Notes: a model not told the origin generated them from the sequence alone. DNA of 38,714 nucleotides from Ilumatobacter nonamiensis YM16-303 (GCF_000350145.1 NZ_BAOL01000023.1:1-38714); one strand, 5' to 3'; positions 7,962 to 16,025 are shown, numbered from the stretch's first letter. Numbers and translations: made by a program.

Positions 7962-8563
7962 AGCGCTCGATCTGCTCGATCGCCGTCGCGGCAGTGCTGC
8001 TCGCTGCGTGCGGATCATCCGACGACGCCGACACGACGGTCGGGGTCACCGAGTCGGCACCTGCCGAGACGGCCCCGCCCGCGACCGAAGCGGTCGTGAC
8101 GACGGAGGAGACGACGACAACGGAAGCCGTCGAGACGACGACACCGGAACCGGAATCGACCGAAGCCGTACCGGAGTCGACGGAGTCGGAACAGGAACCC
8201 TCCGATGCCAGTGGTGCGGACATGGCCGCCGAAGAGCAGGCCGCCGCCGATGCGTGGTCGATCGTCTTCGACTCGACGGCCGAGTTCGCCGACAAGGAAA
8301 CCCACCTGGCGGATGCGGCAGCGCTGCAGGCGACGCTCGAGGCGTACACCGAGGCCGGGAGTGGGTTCGGCGGCATCAGTCTCGTGCCGACGGCCGTCGC
8401 CATCGACGGTGAGACGGCGGCGATCACCTATGACGTCAACTTCGGTGAGAACCCCGCCTACGAGGACCAAGCGGGTTCGATCGGGCTGGTGGACGGAGTC
8501 TGGATCGTGGATCGCGACGAGTTCTGCGCGTTCATGTCGTCGGCCCGGGTCTCGTGTCCATGA
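7958..8563 (+). CDS. lipoprotein with Thr/Glu-rich linker and Mtb12-like C-terminal domain
   Basis: The 201-residue protein starts in an ATGA overlap. A lipoprotein signal ends at LAAC (Cys18), followed by about 50 residues dominated by Thr, Glu, Ser and Pro, a flexible tether across the cell wall. Residues about 90-201 form a compact domain that ends WIVDRDEFCAFMSSARVSCP. Its two C-terminal cysteines and final CP resemble the Mtb12 / low-molecular-weight antigen family of actinobacterial exported proteins. The function of that family is not settled. Its place after hmuT-hugZ suggests a surface-exposed part of haem capture or a docking protein. Confidence 0.75.
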   Translation: MKRSICSIAVAAVLLAACGSSDDADTTVGVTESAPAETAPPATEAVVTTEETTTTEAVETTTPEPESTEAVPESTESEQEPSDASGADMAAEEQAAADAWSIVFDSTAEFADKETHLADAAALQATLEAYTEAGSGFGGISLVPTAVAIDGETAAITYDVNFGENPAYEDQAGSIGLVDGVWIVDRDEFCAFMSSARVSCP

Positions 8564-8748
8564 CGCGGTCAGCCGACGCGGTCCGAAGCGGCCGTCCGTC
8601 ACGGCCATGGCAACGCGAGGTCCGCTCCTCGGAACGGCATCCGACGTTGCGCGAGGTCGCGGCGCTGGCCGTCGCCGGCGACCGCAGCGACGGGACCGCG
8701 GTGGCATGCGTCTGTGTGACGCAGGGCCGTCTTGCCGTTGGCTATTAG
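8560..8748 (+). CDS. possible 62-residue small protein before the permease promoter
   Basis: An ATG overlaps the preceding stop (ATGA at 8560) and opens 62 codons, Arg-rich at first and then LREVAALAVAGDRS and CVCVTQGRLAVGY. The TAG stop at 8746-8748 falls inside the next iron box. Start coupling is the only positive evidence. It may be a chance open frame in the 206-base gap between the lipoprotein and the permease gene. Confidence 0.25.
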   Translation: MTRSADAVRSGRPSRPWQREVRSSERHPTLREVAALAVAGDRSDGTAVACVCVTQGRLAVGY

Positions 8749-8761
8749 GTGGCCCTAACCT
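8732..8761 (+). promoter_or_regulatory. promoter of the FecCD-ATPase-bacterioferritin operon
   Basis: TTGCCG at 8732-8737 and TAACCT at 8756-8761 are separated by 18 bases. The -10 ends eight bases before ATG 8770. The overlap with the iron box places this operon under the same control as the haem operon. Confidence 0.6.
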
Positions 8762-8763
8762 GC
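8745..8763 (+). promoter_or_regulatory. DtxR/IdeR-like iron box
   Basis: TTAGGTGGCCCTAACCTGC matches about 14 of 19 consensus positions, with both half-sites (TTAGGT and CTAACCT) essentially intact. It covers the -10 element and ends six bases before the permease start codon. Confidence 0.75.
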
Positions 8764-8769
8764 ACGGCG

Positions 8770-9888
8770 ATGCGTACCTCGGTGCTCACGGACCAACGGC
8801 CGCATTCCGACTCGGTCACCGATCCCGGTCCCGGCGTCACCGACGACACCGACGATGGCCGGGTGGAGTGGACGACGTCCAGCCGACCCTCGGCTGCACG
8901 ACGTTCGATGGGGATCGTGCTGCTCGCTGCGGCCGTCGGGCTCGCGGTGCTGCTCTCGCTCGCCGTGGGAGCGAAGTCGATGCCCTGGAGCACCGTCGTC
9001 GATGCGGTCATGAGCTACGACAGCACGAACACGGATCACCTGATCGTCCGTGAACTCCGCCTGCCGCGCACGGTGCTCGGGCTGTTGGTCGGTGCTGCGC
9101 TCGGTGCTGCCGGCGCGCTGATGCAGGGCGTGACCAGGAATCCGCTCGCCGATCCGGGGCTGCTCGGTGTGAACGCCGGAGCCGCGTTCGCCGTGGTCCT
9201 CGCCATCTGGGGTTTCGGGATCACCTCGGTGTCGGGAATGGTCTGGTTCGCGTTCGTCGGCGCCGGGATCGCATCGGTCGCGGTGTACGTCCTCGGTTCG
9301 GCCGGGCGTGGAAACGCGACACCGGTTCGGCTCGCACTCGCCGGAGCGGCGCTGGCCGCGTTGCTCTTCGCTCTGACACGTGCGGTCACCCTGCTCGATC
9401 AGGCGACGCTCGACCAGTTCCGCTTCTGGGCGGTCGGTTCACTGGGAGGGCGCGGCACCGATGTCGCCGGACAGGTGGTCGTCTTCATCGCGATCGGGCT
9501 GGTTCTCGCGATCGGAGTCGCCCGACACCTCAACGCGTTGGCTCTCGGGGAGGAGACAGCGACCGCACTCGGGACGAAGATCGCCGCCACTCGTACGGTG
9601 AGTGTGATCGCGATCACGTTGCTGTGCGGCAGTGCGGTCGCCGCAGCGGGCCCGATCGGATTCGTCGGGCTGGTCGTCCCGCACGCGGTGCGCGCCTGGT
9701 TCGGACCGGACCAGCGGTGGCTGTTGCCGGCCTCGGCATTGGCGGGGGCGGCGTTCCTGCTGTACTGCGACACGCTCGGACGTGTGCTCGCACGCCCGGG
9801 CGAGGTGCAGGTGGGGATCATGACCGCAGCGATCGGTGGGCCGGTCTTCATCGTGCTCGTTCGCCGTACCCGGATGGCTCAGCTCTGA
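8770..9888 (+). CDS. FecCD-type iron-siderophore/haem ABC permease, subunit 1
   Basis: The 372-residue permease has a hydrophilic N-terminal extension of about 45 residues, then roughly ten transmembrane helices. Family signatures are RLPRTVLGLLVGAALGAAGA, MQGVTRNPLADPGLLGVNAG and the cytoplasmic coupling helix region GPIGFVGLVVPHAVR. These are diagnostic of BtuC/FecCD permeases that move iron chelates, haem or cobalamin. ATG 8770 is preferred over an in-frame GTG at 8749, because 8749 lies inside the operator. It is followed by a second, distinct permease, so the translocation pore is probably a heterodimer, as in FepD/FepG or FecC/FecD. Confidence 0.93.
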   Translation: MRTSVLTDQRPHSDSVTDPGPGVTDDTDDGRVEWTTSSRPSAARRSMGIVLLAAAVGLAVLLSLAVGAKSMPWSTVVDAVMSYDSTNTDHLIVRELRLPRTVLGLLVGAALGAAGALMQGVTRNPLADPGLLGVNAGAAFAVVLAIWGFGITSVSGMVWFAFVGAGIASVAVYVLGSAGRGNATPVRLALAGAALAALLFALTRAVTLLDQATLDQFRFWAVGSLGGRGTDVAGQVVVFIAIGLVLAIGVARHLNALALGEETATALGTKIAATRTVSVIAITLLCGSAVAAAGPIGFVGLVVPHAVRAWFGPDQRWLLPASALAGAAFLLYCDTLGRVLARPGEVQVGIMTAAIGGPVFIVLVRRTRMAQL

Positions 9889-9898
9889 GCGTGCCACG

Positions 9899-11005
9899 AT
9901 GACCGACACCCTCACATCGACGCCGAACGACGCTTCTCGTTCCGACCTCGTCGAACGCCCCGAGCAACTCCCGATCCGCGGCACCGTGATTCGCGCCGGT
10001 TCGTTCTCGGTGCGGCTCGACACCCGAGCGGTCTGGGTGTGCTGTGTGCTCGGTGCGCTGACCGTCGTGATCGGACTCTGGTCGATCAGTGTCGGGGACT
10101 TCCCGATTCCGATTTCGGAGGTGGTGGCCACGCTGCTCGGCAACCCGACCGACGACTCGGAGTTCATCGTCGGGACGCTTCGACTGCCGCGCGTGCTCGT
10201 GGGCGCCGGCGTGGGCGCCGCGTTCGGGATGTCGGGCGCGATCTTCCAGTCGCTCGTGCGCAATCCCCTGGGATCGCCCGACATCATCGGTTTCACCGCA
10301 GGGGCGTCGCTCGGTGCGGTCACGACGATCGTCGTGCTCGACGCCTCGGCGTTCGGGGTGTCCGTCGGTGCGGTTCTCGGCGGGTTGATCAGTGCCCTCG
10401 CCGTGTACCTGCTCGCCTGGAAGCGTGGTGTGCAGGCGTACCGACTGGTGCTGGTCGGCATCGGAGCCGGGTTCGCCATCAGTGCCGCCATCGACTACAT
10501 GATCACCCGCGCCGAGATCTACGACGTGCAGCGGGCGACCGTCTGGCTGACCGGGTCGCTCAACGGGCGCAGTTGGGACGACGTGCGAATCGTGTTCCTC
10601 GCATTGCTCGTGCTCGGCCCGTTGGCGATCCTGATGCAGCGGAACCTGGATCGGCTCGATCTCGGCGACGACACCGCCGCGGGGCTGGGCGTCGACGTGG
10701 GACGCGCGAAGTTGTCGCTGGTCCTGGTCGGAGTTCTGCTGGCGGCGCTCGGTGTCGCGGCAGCCGGCCCGATCGCTTTCGTCGCTTTCGTCGCGGGGCC
10801 GATCGCGCGTCGTCTGGTCAGTTCACCGCGGGCGTGCATCGTGCCCGCCGCGTTCGTCGGTGCGCTGGTCACGGTCGTGGCCGATCTCGCGGCGCGACGG
10901 GTACTTGCTCCGACGGAGCTGCCCGTCGGGATCATGACCGCGCTGATCGGAGCGCCCTACCTGCTCTGGCTGTTGAGCCGGCAGGCGCGGACGGGGCTGC
11001 TGTGA
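9899..11005 (+). CDS. FecCD-type iron-siderophore/haem ABC permease, subunit 2
   Basis: The 368-residue protein begins ten bases after subunit 1 ends. A hydrophilic leader of about 40 residues precedes the membrane domain. Signatures include [41 protein letters not shown] and [18 protein letters not shown]. Sequence divergence from the first permease indicates an old FecC/FecD-like pair rather than a recent duplication. The gene overlaps the ATPase gene by GTGA, ensuring coupled production of the importer core. Confidence 0.93.
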   Translation: MTDTLTSTPNDASRSDLVERPEQLPIRGTVIRAGSFSVRLDTRAVWVCCVLGALTVVIGLWSISVGDFPIPISEVVATLLGNPTDDSEFIVGTLRLPRVLVGAGVGAAFGMSGAIFQSLVRNPLGSPDIIGFTAGASLGAVTTIVVLDASAFGVSVGAVLGGLISALAVYLLAWKRGVQAYRLVLVGIGAGFAISAAIDYMITRAEIYDVQRATVWLTGSLNGRSWDDVRIVFLALLVLGPLAILMQRNLDRLDLGDDTAAGLGVDVGRAKLSLVLVGVLLAALGVAAAGPIAFVAFVAGPIARRLVSSPRACIVPAAFVGALVTVVADLAARRVLAPTELPVGIMTALIGAPYLLWLLSRQARTGLL

Positions 11006-11898
11006 GGTTCTCGGCGCGCCGCGACGAACACGAGCACGTGCGGAGCGATCACGATCGCCCGGCGCCCGCGGCTTCACGCCTGATTGCTGAGTCGGTCACC
11101 CTCGGCTACGACGACCACACCGTCGTCAACAGCCTCGATCTGGAGATTCCCGATGGTGAGATCACCGCGATCATCGGCCCGAACGCGTGCGGCAAGTCGA
11201 CGTTGCTGAAGGCGCTCGCACGCCTGCTCGTGCCGAACAGTGGTCAGGTGGTGCTCGACGGGGAGAAGATCCAGCGGATGCCGACCAAGGAGGTGGCCCG
11301 CCGACTCGGTCTGCTGCCACAGACCCCGATCGCTCCGGAGGGGATCACGGTCGTCGATCTCGTCGCGCGAGGTCGGACTCCGCACCAGAAGCTGTTCCAG
11401 CAGTGGTCCGAGTCCGACGAGTGTGCGGTCCGCGCGGCACTCGACGCGACGAGCACCGGCGAACTGGCCGATCGGACGGTCGACGAACTGTCGGGCGGTC
11501 AGCGTCAGCGGGTCTGGATCGCGATGGCGTTGGCGCAGGAGACCGAGTTGCTGCTCCTGGACGAGCCGACGACGTTTCTCGACATCGCCCACCAGATCGA
11601 TGTCCTCGACCTCATCGATCGGCTCAATCGTGAACAGGGGCGGACGATCGTCGTGGTCCTCCACGATCTGAACCTCGCGTGCCGGTACGCCCATCACGTG
11701 GTTGCGCTGCGTGATGGTTCGATCGTCGCATCGGGCGCGCCCGCCGACGTGATCGACCCGGACACGGTCCGTTCGGTGTTCGGCCTGGAGTCGATGGTGA
11801 TCGACGATCCGATCAGCCACACCCCGCTCGTGGTGCCGATCGGTTCGCGACATGCGCAGCCGCCGCTTCCGCCCGTCGAGTTGGACGAGGCACGATGA
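11002..11898 (+). CDS. FepC-type ABC ATPase for iron chelate or haem import
   Basis: The GTG start overlaps the permease stop. In 298 residues it has the complete nucleotide-binding set: Walker A G59-PNACGKS-T67, Q-loop Q107, signature L163-SGGQ, Walker B with D187-E188, and the H-loop histidine H221 ([18 protein letters not shown]). The pattern [18 protein letters not shown] and the [13 protein letters not shown] stretch are typical of FepC/FhuC/HmuV importers. It should power the two permeases just upstream. The N-terminal 25 residues are charged and not part of the fold, so an internal start cannot be excluded, although none is better placed. Confidence 0.93.
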   Translation: MRFSARRDEHEHVRSDHDRPAPAASRLIAESVTLGYDDHTVVNSLDLEIPDGEITAIIGPNACGKSTLLKALARLLVPNSGQVVLDGEKIQRMPTKEVARRLGLLPQTPIAPEGITVVDLVARGRTPHQKLFQQWSESDECAVRAALDATSTGELADRTVDELSGGQRQRVWIAMALAQETELLLLDEPTTFLDIAHQIDVLDLIDRLNREQGRTIVVVLHDLNLACRYAHHVVALRDGSIVASGAPADVIDPDTVRSVFGLESMVIDDPISHTPLVVPIGSRHAQPPLPPVELDEAR

Positions 11899-11954
11899 AG
11901 AACGAAGTCCCCACCCCACAGAAACGAGTACCACTGCCATGGTCGACGACCTGA
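11895..11954 (+). CDS. possible 19-residue coupling peptide between ATPase and bacterioferritin
   Basis: An ATG overlaps the ATPase stop (ATGA at 11895) and opens 19 codons ([12 protein letters not shown]...), ending 16 bases inside the bacterioferritin gene. Translation of such a peptide would carry ribosomes onto the bacterioferritin start, which has no clear Shine-Dalgarno. The evidence is positional only. Confidence 0.25.
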   Translation: MKNEVPTPQKRVPLPWSTT

Positions 11955-12385
11955 TCGAATCCACTGACCTCGTCCCGGTCCTGAACGACATCATGCTGGC
12001 CGAACTCGCCGGCGTCGTTCGCTACACGCACTACTCGCTCGTGATCACGGGCCCGAATCGACTGCCGCTCGTCGATTTCATGCAGCAACAGGCCGACGAG
12101 TCCCTGGTGCACGCTCGACAGGCCGGGGAGATCCTCACCGGGCTCGGTGGTCACCCGACGCAGGGGATCGGGAAGATCGAGGAGTCCCACGACCACTCGA
12201 TCGAGAACATCCTGCGTGAGTCGATCGCCCACGAGCGTCGAGCTCTCGACCTGTACCGGGCACTGCTCGGACTGTCCGAGGGCAAGTCCGTGTATCTCGA
12301 GGAGTACGCGCGGACCCAGATCGGTGCCGAGGAACTGCACGTCATCGAGATGAACAAGCTGCTCCGGGACTACACGATTGGCTGA
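11939..12385 (+). CDS. bfr: bacterioferritin-like ferritin-superfamily protein
   Basis: The 148-residue protein has the four-helix ferritin-like pattern. Expected di-iron ligands are visible: E22 (helix A), H58 (helix B), E99 (helix C), and E131 with H134 (helix D, GAEELHVIE). In helix B the usual ExxH spacing is replaced by E54-SLV-H58, one residue longer. The position of the haem-ligating methionine of classical Bfr appears to be leucine (L56), so haem binding is doubtful. Bacterioferritins oxidise and store iron as a mineral inside a 24-mer. Its place at the end of an iron import operon suggests that incoming iron is buffered at once. The start is the ATG at 11939, 40 bases after the ATPase. 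Confidence 0.82.
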   Translation: MVDDLIESTDLVPVLNDIMLAELAGVVRYTHYSLVITGPNRLPLVDFMQQQADESLVHARQAGEILTGLGGHPTQGIGKIEESHDHSIENILRESIAHERRALDLYRALLGLSEGKSVYLEEYARTQIGAEELHVIEMNKLLRDYTIG

Positions 12386-12746
12386 GCGGGCGCGAGTGGG
12401 AGTTCTCCCGCCGGACGTACCGCCGACCGTCGCGTTGTGCGCCGGCAAGGACTGCCGGAAGCGATGTGAAGCCGCCAAGATCCGGGACTCGCTCGCCGAC
12501 GGGTTCCGGGTCGTCGAGTTGAAGTGTGTCGGAATCTGTTCGGGACCGGTCGCGATCGTCGACCCGGGTTCCGACCGGCCCATCGTCTACTCGAAGCTGC
12601 GGTCGAAGCGGGATCGCAAGCTCCTGGTGCGAGCGGTCGCCGGTGAGCAGGGGGCGCGTCAGGAACTCGCCACGCGAAGCGTCACGAAGAAGAAGGCCCG
12701 GCGGACCGTCTCCCGTCGACTCGAACGGACCTCGCTCACCGACTGA
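12378..12746 (+). CDS. thioredoxin-fold [2Fe-2S] ferredoxin-like protein
   Basis: The frame overlaps the end of the bacterioferritin gene. It starts at TTG 12378 (122 residues) or possibly GTG 12396. Cysteines C21 and C26 (LCAGKDCRKRC) and C50 and C54 (LKCVGICSGP) form the Cx4C...Cx3C pattern of thioredoxin-like [2Fe-2S] ferredoxins, and the following IVYSKL is also typical. C30 is an extra cysteine. The C-terminal 40 residues are Lys/Arg-rich. Pairing with bacterioferritin suggests a role like Bfd, giving electrons to reduce and release stored ferric iron. Bfd itself is a different, much smaller fold, so this would be an analogue. The role is inferred from position. Confidence 0.75.
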   Translation: MAERARVGVLPPDVPPTVALCAGKDCRKRCEAAKIRDSLADGFRVVELKCVGICSGPVAIVDPGSDRPIVYSKLRSKRDRKLLVRAVAGEQGARQELATRSVTKKKARRTVSRRLERTSLTD

Positions 12747-12777
12747 TCGAAAACCTGCCGCCATCCATTCGCGGTGT

Positions 12778-12822
12778 TCTCGACCCCGTTCCGCCCACCA
12801 GGTGATTCAGAACGGGTCGAGA
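12778..12822. terminator. bidirectional terminator candidate between convergent operons
   Basis: TCTCGACCCCGTTC (12778-12791) pairs with GAACGGGTCGAGA (12810-12822), giving a 13-bp stem with one bulged C and an 18-base loop. It sits between the ferredoxin stop (12746) and the convergent siderophore-binding gene ending at 12846. There is no T-tract, so Rho-independent strength is uncertain. Confidence 0.55.
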
Positions 12823-12845
12823 AAGTGACGGGAGCGCCGCGCCGG

Positions 12846-14012
12846 CTATTCGGCGATGACTTCGGTGGGGGCGACCTCCGTGGCGGGATCGCCGTCGACT
12901 GCCGCGACGAGGCGAGGCACCATCTCCTCGATCGCCACCGGCAGGCTCAACACGGAGCCGAACGACATGGCGGTGTTCGCCCGGCTGAGCTCGAGGAGCG
13001 GAACCGTGTTCCCGCGCTCGACGAAATCGAGCTGGGAGTAGATCGGGTGCCCGTTCAGCTGGTCCTCCGTCGTTCCGCTGTACAGGCCGATGACAGTTGC
13101 GTCCGAGGCGAGCAGGTCGAGTTGTTCGTCGCTGAGCTGGGTCGGGCTGCGATCGTTCGAATCCAGAGCGGCGTCGGCCGCCTCGGGAATCTCGAGGCCG
13201 AGCGCGGCGAGGAAGTTCGGTGCCGGTCCATCGGCGTAGAGCCAGAAGTCTCCCGCGATGTCGGTGGCGAGCATTCCGGTTGCATCCGCGAGGCTCGGGT
13301 TCTCCTCCGCCGCGGCGACGAGCTGGGCCTCGACCTCGCCGACCAGGACTTCCGCCTCGTCTTCGCGGTCGAGCGCGGTGCCGATGCGTTCGGTGATCTC
13401 CTGCCACGGTGCTCCGTAGTCGGGGAACTCGCCTGGCTGTGCGACCGTCGGAGCGATCTCGTCGAGCAGGTCGTACTGCTCCTGGGTGAGCCCGCTGTTG
13501 ATGGCGAGGATGAGGTCGGGTCGAAGCGCCGCGATCTCCTCCGGGTCCGGCTCGTAGATGTCGAGGACCGCTTCGGGCATCGGCTGGTCGCCGAGCGCCT
13601 CGATCGCCCAGGGGAACAGCGCGCCCGGCTGTTCGCCGAACCACTCGCTCGTTCCGACCGGTGCGAAGCCCAGCGCGATCACGTAGTCCTGATCGGTGAG
13701 ACCGATCGTGACGATCCGTTCCGGGACACCCTCGATGGTGGTGTTGCCGAACTTGTGCTCGATCGTGCGCGGCTCGGCCTCCGTGGCCGTGTCGGAGGTC
13801 GGATCGTCCGTGGCGACCGCTGTCGCCTCGGTTTCGGTGGCATCCGACGTGTCCGCGGTCGTCGTTTCCGGTTCCGTGCCCGGAGATTCGGTGGCGACGC
13901 TGTCCGGAGCGTCGGTCGTTGCGGCGTCGTCACTCCCGCACGCGCCGAGCCAGATCGGGGCCGTCGCCACGATCGCGAGCAGTGCTGCGCTTCGGCGTGG
14001 AACTCGGCTCAT
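12846..14012 (-). CDS. FecB-like iron-siderophore binding lipoprotein 1
   Basis: This 388-residue lipoprotein has a signal ending LGAC (Cys25). A Thr/Glu/Asp-rich tether of about 55 residues leads to a class III periplasmic-binding fold with typical segments PERIVTIGLTDQDYVIALGF, EEIAALRPDLILAI and YDLLDEIAPTVA. These are characteristic of ferric-siderophore receptors of the FecB/FepB/FhuD type. Its ATG overlaps the stop of the paralogous gene upstream (ATGA), so the two are co-transcribed. Each probably presents a different ferric chelate to the permease encoded nearby. The specific siderophore cannot be read from sequence. Confidence 0.9.
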   Translation of the reverse strand: MSRVPRRSAALLAIVATAPIWLGACGSDDAATTDAPDSVATESPGTEPETTTADTSDATETEATAVATDDPTSDTATEAEPRTIEHKFGNTTIEGVPERIVTIGLTDQDYVIALGFAPVGTSEWFGEQPGALFPWAIEALGDQPMPEAVLDIYEPDPEEIAALRPDLILAINSGLTQEQYDLLDEIAPTVAQPGEFPDYGAPWQEITERIGTALDREDEAEVLVGEVEAQLVAAAEENPSLADATGMLATDIAGDFWLYADGPAPNFLAALGLEIPEAADAALDSNDRSPTQLSDEQLDLLASDATVIGLYSGTTEDQLNGHPIYSQLDFVERGNTVPLLELSRANTAMSFGSVLSLPVAIEEMVPRLVAAVDGDPATEVAPTEVIAE

Positions 14013-15112
14013 CGGTCGATCGCTTCGGAGATCAGCGGGACGATGTTCTCCAGCGTGTAGGCCGTGGAAAGGGTGGTGTTGATCGAGTAGGCGTCGGACA
14101 GGTCACCGTCGACGATGACGGAGCGGCCGTCCGCGACGGCCGGGATCTGGCCGAAGATGGGATCACCGGTGATCTCGGTCGTCTCGATCTGGATCGGGAA
14201 CGCCACGATCAGATCGGCGTCGAGCACGTTCAGTTCCTCGCCGGACAGCTCGGCGTAGAAGCCGCCACTCGCATCCAGCTCGGCCACCGCGGGGTTCTGT
14301 TCGAACCCGAGTGACTTCAGGAACTCCAGGCGCCCTTCACCGTCGACGTAGGCGCCCCATTGGTCTCCGAAACGTGTCGCGGCGCTGACGGTCTGGCCGG
14401 CCCAGTCGGGATGCGCGTCACGGACGGCTTCGAACTGGGCATCGATCTCGTCGAGCAGCGCCTGGCCGGCTTCTGGTTGACCGAGTGCGGCGGCGATCAT
14501 CGTCACCTGCTGCTCCTGGCTCGTGAGGAACGCGTCGCCACCTTCGGGAATGCCGATGGTCGGGGCGATCTCCGTCAGCAGGTCGTGCTCCGCCGCGTCG
14601 CCACCCGACCGAACGTTCAGGATCAGGTCGGGGTCGAGCGCTGCGATCGCCTCGTACGGTGTCTCCGCCACCGTGATCAGTTCGGGCGGAGCGTCGTAGA
14701 GCCCGGCGGCCCAGGGTCCGACGCCCTCGCCACCGAAGCCGAGCCAATCAGCGGCACCGACCGGCTGAACGCCGAGGGCCAGCGCCGTCTCGGCGTCACC
14801 CCAGCCGAGTGCGACGACTCGTTCCGGTTGCTCGTCGACCGTGACCTCACCGAACGCGGTCTCCACGGTCGCCGGGAATCCGGCCGTGTCGGGTTCGGCC
14901 CCGGCCGGGGTGGAGACCGTGCTCTCCGCGGACTCGGCGGACTCGCCGTCCGTCGATGGCACCGATTCGGTGGTGCTCTCGGCGGGCGGCGTCGGTTCGG
15001 TGGACCCGTCGGTGGTGGCGTCGGTCGATGAGCTGGTGGAGTCGTCGCTGCCACAGGCGACGACCGCGAGCGCGACTGCGCCCGCGACGAGGAGGTGAAG
15101 AGATCGTTGCAT
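14009..15112 (-). CDS. FecB-like iron-siderophore binding lipoprotein 2
   Basis: This 367-residue paralogue of the following gene has a signal ending VVAC (Cys20) and a Ser/Thr/Glu-rich tether. The binding domain contains QPERVVALGWGDAETALALG, YEAIAALDPDLILNV and DLLTEIAPTIGI, all typical of ferric-siderophore receptors. The two proteins differ widely in the binding lobes, which points to different ligands. The start at 15112 gives the signal peptide directly and lies seven bases after a TAGACA -10 element. An upstream in-frame TTG at 15139 would fall inside the promoter. It is first in a two-gene iron-regulated operon on the minus strand, facing the importer operon. Confidence 0.9.
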   Translation of the reverse strand: MQRSLHLLVAGAVALAVVACGSDDSTSSSTDATTDGSTEPTPPAESTTESVPSTDGESAESAESTVSTPAGAEPDTAGFPATVETAFGEVTVDEQPERVVALGWGDAETALALGVQPVGAADWLGFGGEGVGPWAAGLYDAPPELITVAETPYEAIAALDPDLILNVRSGGDAAEHDLLTEIAPTIGIPEGGDAFLTSQEQQVTMIAAALGQPEAGQALLDEIDAQFEAVRDAHPDWAGQTVSAATRFGDQWGAYVDGEGRLEFLKSLGFEQNPAVAELDASGGFYAELSGEELNVLDADLIVAFPIQIETTEITGDPIFGQIPAVADGRSVIVDGDLSDAYSINTTLSTAYTLENIVPLISEAIDR

Positions 15113-15119
15113 CGCCCGC

Positions 15120-15149
15120 TGTCTATCGGGAAGAAACAAGAAATGTCAA
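15120..15149 (-). promoter_or_regulatory. promoter of the siderophore-binding-protein operon
   Basis: On the minus strand a perfect -35, TTGACA (15149-15144), is followed after 18 bases by TAGACA (15125-15120). The ATG at 15112 begins seven bases later, so the transcript is probably leaderless. This is the strongest-looking promoter in the window. Confidence 0.7.
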
Positions 15150-15159
15150 GTTCACCTAA
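15141..15159 (-). promoter_or_regulatory. DtxR/IdeR-like iron box over the -35
   Basis: On the minus strand TTAGGTGAACTTGACATTT matches about 12 of 19 consensus positions, with a perfect left half-site. It overlaps the -35 hexamer, unlike the other three boxes, which overlap the -10. It also contains the stop codon of the upstream MscS gene. Confidence 0.55.
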
Positions 15160-16025
15160 CGCAACCTGCTCGGCAACGTTGTGCGACCGACCGGTGAGCG
15201 AACCCGCCGGGCGCGGGACCAGGCGGGTGGTTCGACGAGGCGCTCGTGGACCAATCGCTTCTGCTGGTCGGTGAGCGGGCGATTGCTGCGCACGGTGACC
15301 GTGGTGACCCCGGTCGGGTGCTCCTGCGACGCCAATTCCGGCAGGAAGACGACCCCGGTGAGGCCGACGTCGTTCGAGGCCGTCGTGAGGCGACGCGACG
15401 CTTCGTCCTCCACGTCGTTCCAGTGCACCGTGGGAATCGCGAGGTCCGAGCTCGCCGCGAGCTGGGAGAAGTTGGTGACGCTGTCGATCGCCGAATGGCC
15501 GGCGTGCCAGGTCGCGCCCTGCTCGGTGCGAACGCGAATCGAAGCGGCACCCATCAGGTCGATCGTTCCGCTGACTTCGTTGCCGGACATCGTCACGGTC
15601 ACCTGGTCGCCCACGGCGTAGCGATCCTCGAGCAGCGCCATCGTGCCGGCCAGCAGGTTCTTGATGATGTCCTGGCCGGACAGTGCGATCGCCACGCCGA
15701 TGAAGCCGGCGCTGGAGATCGCGTAGACCGGATCGACGCCGATGATGTGGAGCGCGAGGAGGACCGATCCGATCACGATGAACGTCGTGACCAGATGACC
15801 GAGCATGCGCGCCGCAGCGTCGGCGCGCTGGCGTCGGCGGACTTCGACGTCGCTGTCGATGTCGTTGAGTCGGCGGAGTCGTCCTCTCCACGTTCCCGGG
15901 CGTTCCTGCGCTCGTCGGACGGCGCGGCGCGTGAGTGCCTTGATCGTGAATCGGGCACACCAGGCGAGGACGGTCGCAGCCGGAACCAGCAGGATCAGTT
16001 CGAGGAGGGTGGTGAGGTTGTTCAC
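15156..16025 (-). CDS. MscS-family mechanosensitive channel
   Basis: The 289-residue small-conductance channel has a hydrophobic helix at about residues 5-24, a second at 76-93, and the pore-lining helix with SSAGFIGVAIALSGQDIIKN from about residue 98. The beta domain (AVGDQVTV, then GTIDLMGAASIRVRT) follows. MscS channels open under membrane tension to release osmolytes on hypo-osmotic shock. The GTG at 16025 is the first start that precedes the membrane segment without a charged, non-family extension. The gene runs directly into the siderophore promoter, and its TAG lies in the iron box, so a little read-through into the binding-protein genes is possible. Confidence 0.85.
   Translation of the reverse strand: MNNLTTLLELILLVPAATVLAWCARFTIKALTRRAVRRAQERPGTWRGRLRRLNDIDSDVEVRRRQRADAAARMLGHLVTTFIVIGSVLLALHIIGVDPVYAISSAGFIGVAIALSGQDIIKNLLAGTMALLEDRYAVGDQVTVTMSGNEVSGTIDLMGAASIRVRTEQGATWHAGHSAIDSVTNFSQLAASSDLAIPTVHWNDVEDEASRRLTTASNDVGLTGVVFLPELASQEHPTGVTTVTVRSNRPLTDQQKRLVHERLVEPPAWSRARRVRSPVGRTTLPSRLR

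Noticed and set aside
8041-8200. Repetitive ACG/GAG-rich tract that looks like a short tandem repeat
   Set aside because: It encodes the Thr/Glu linker of the lipoprotein. The repetition follows from amino-acid composition, and the period is not constant.
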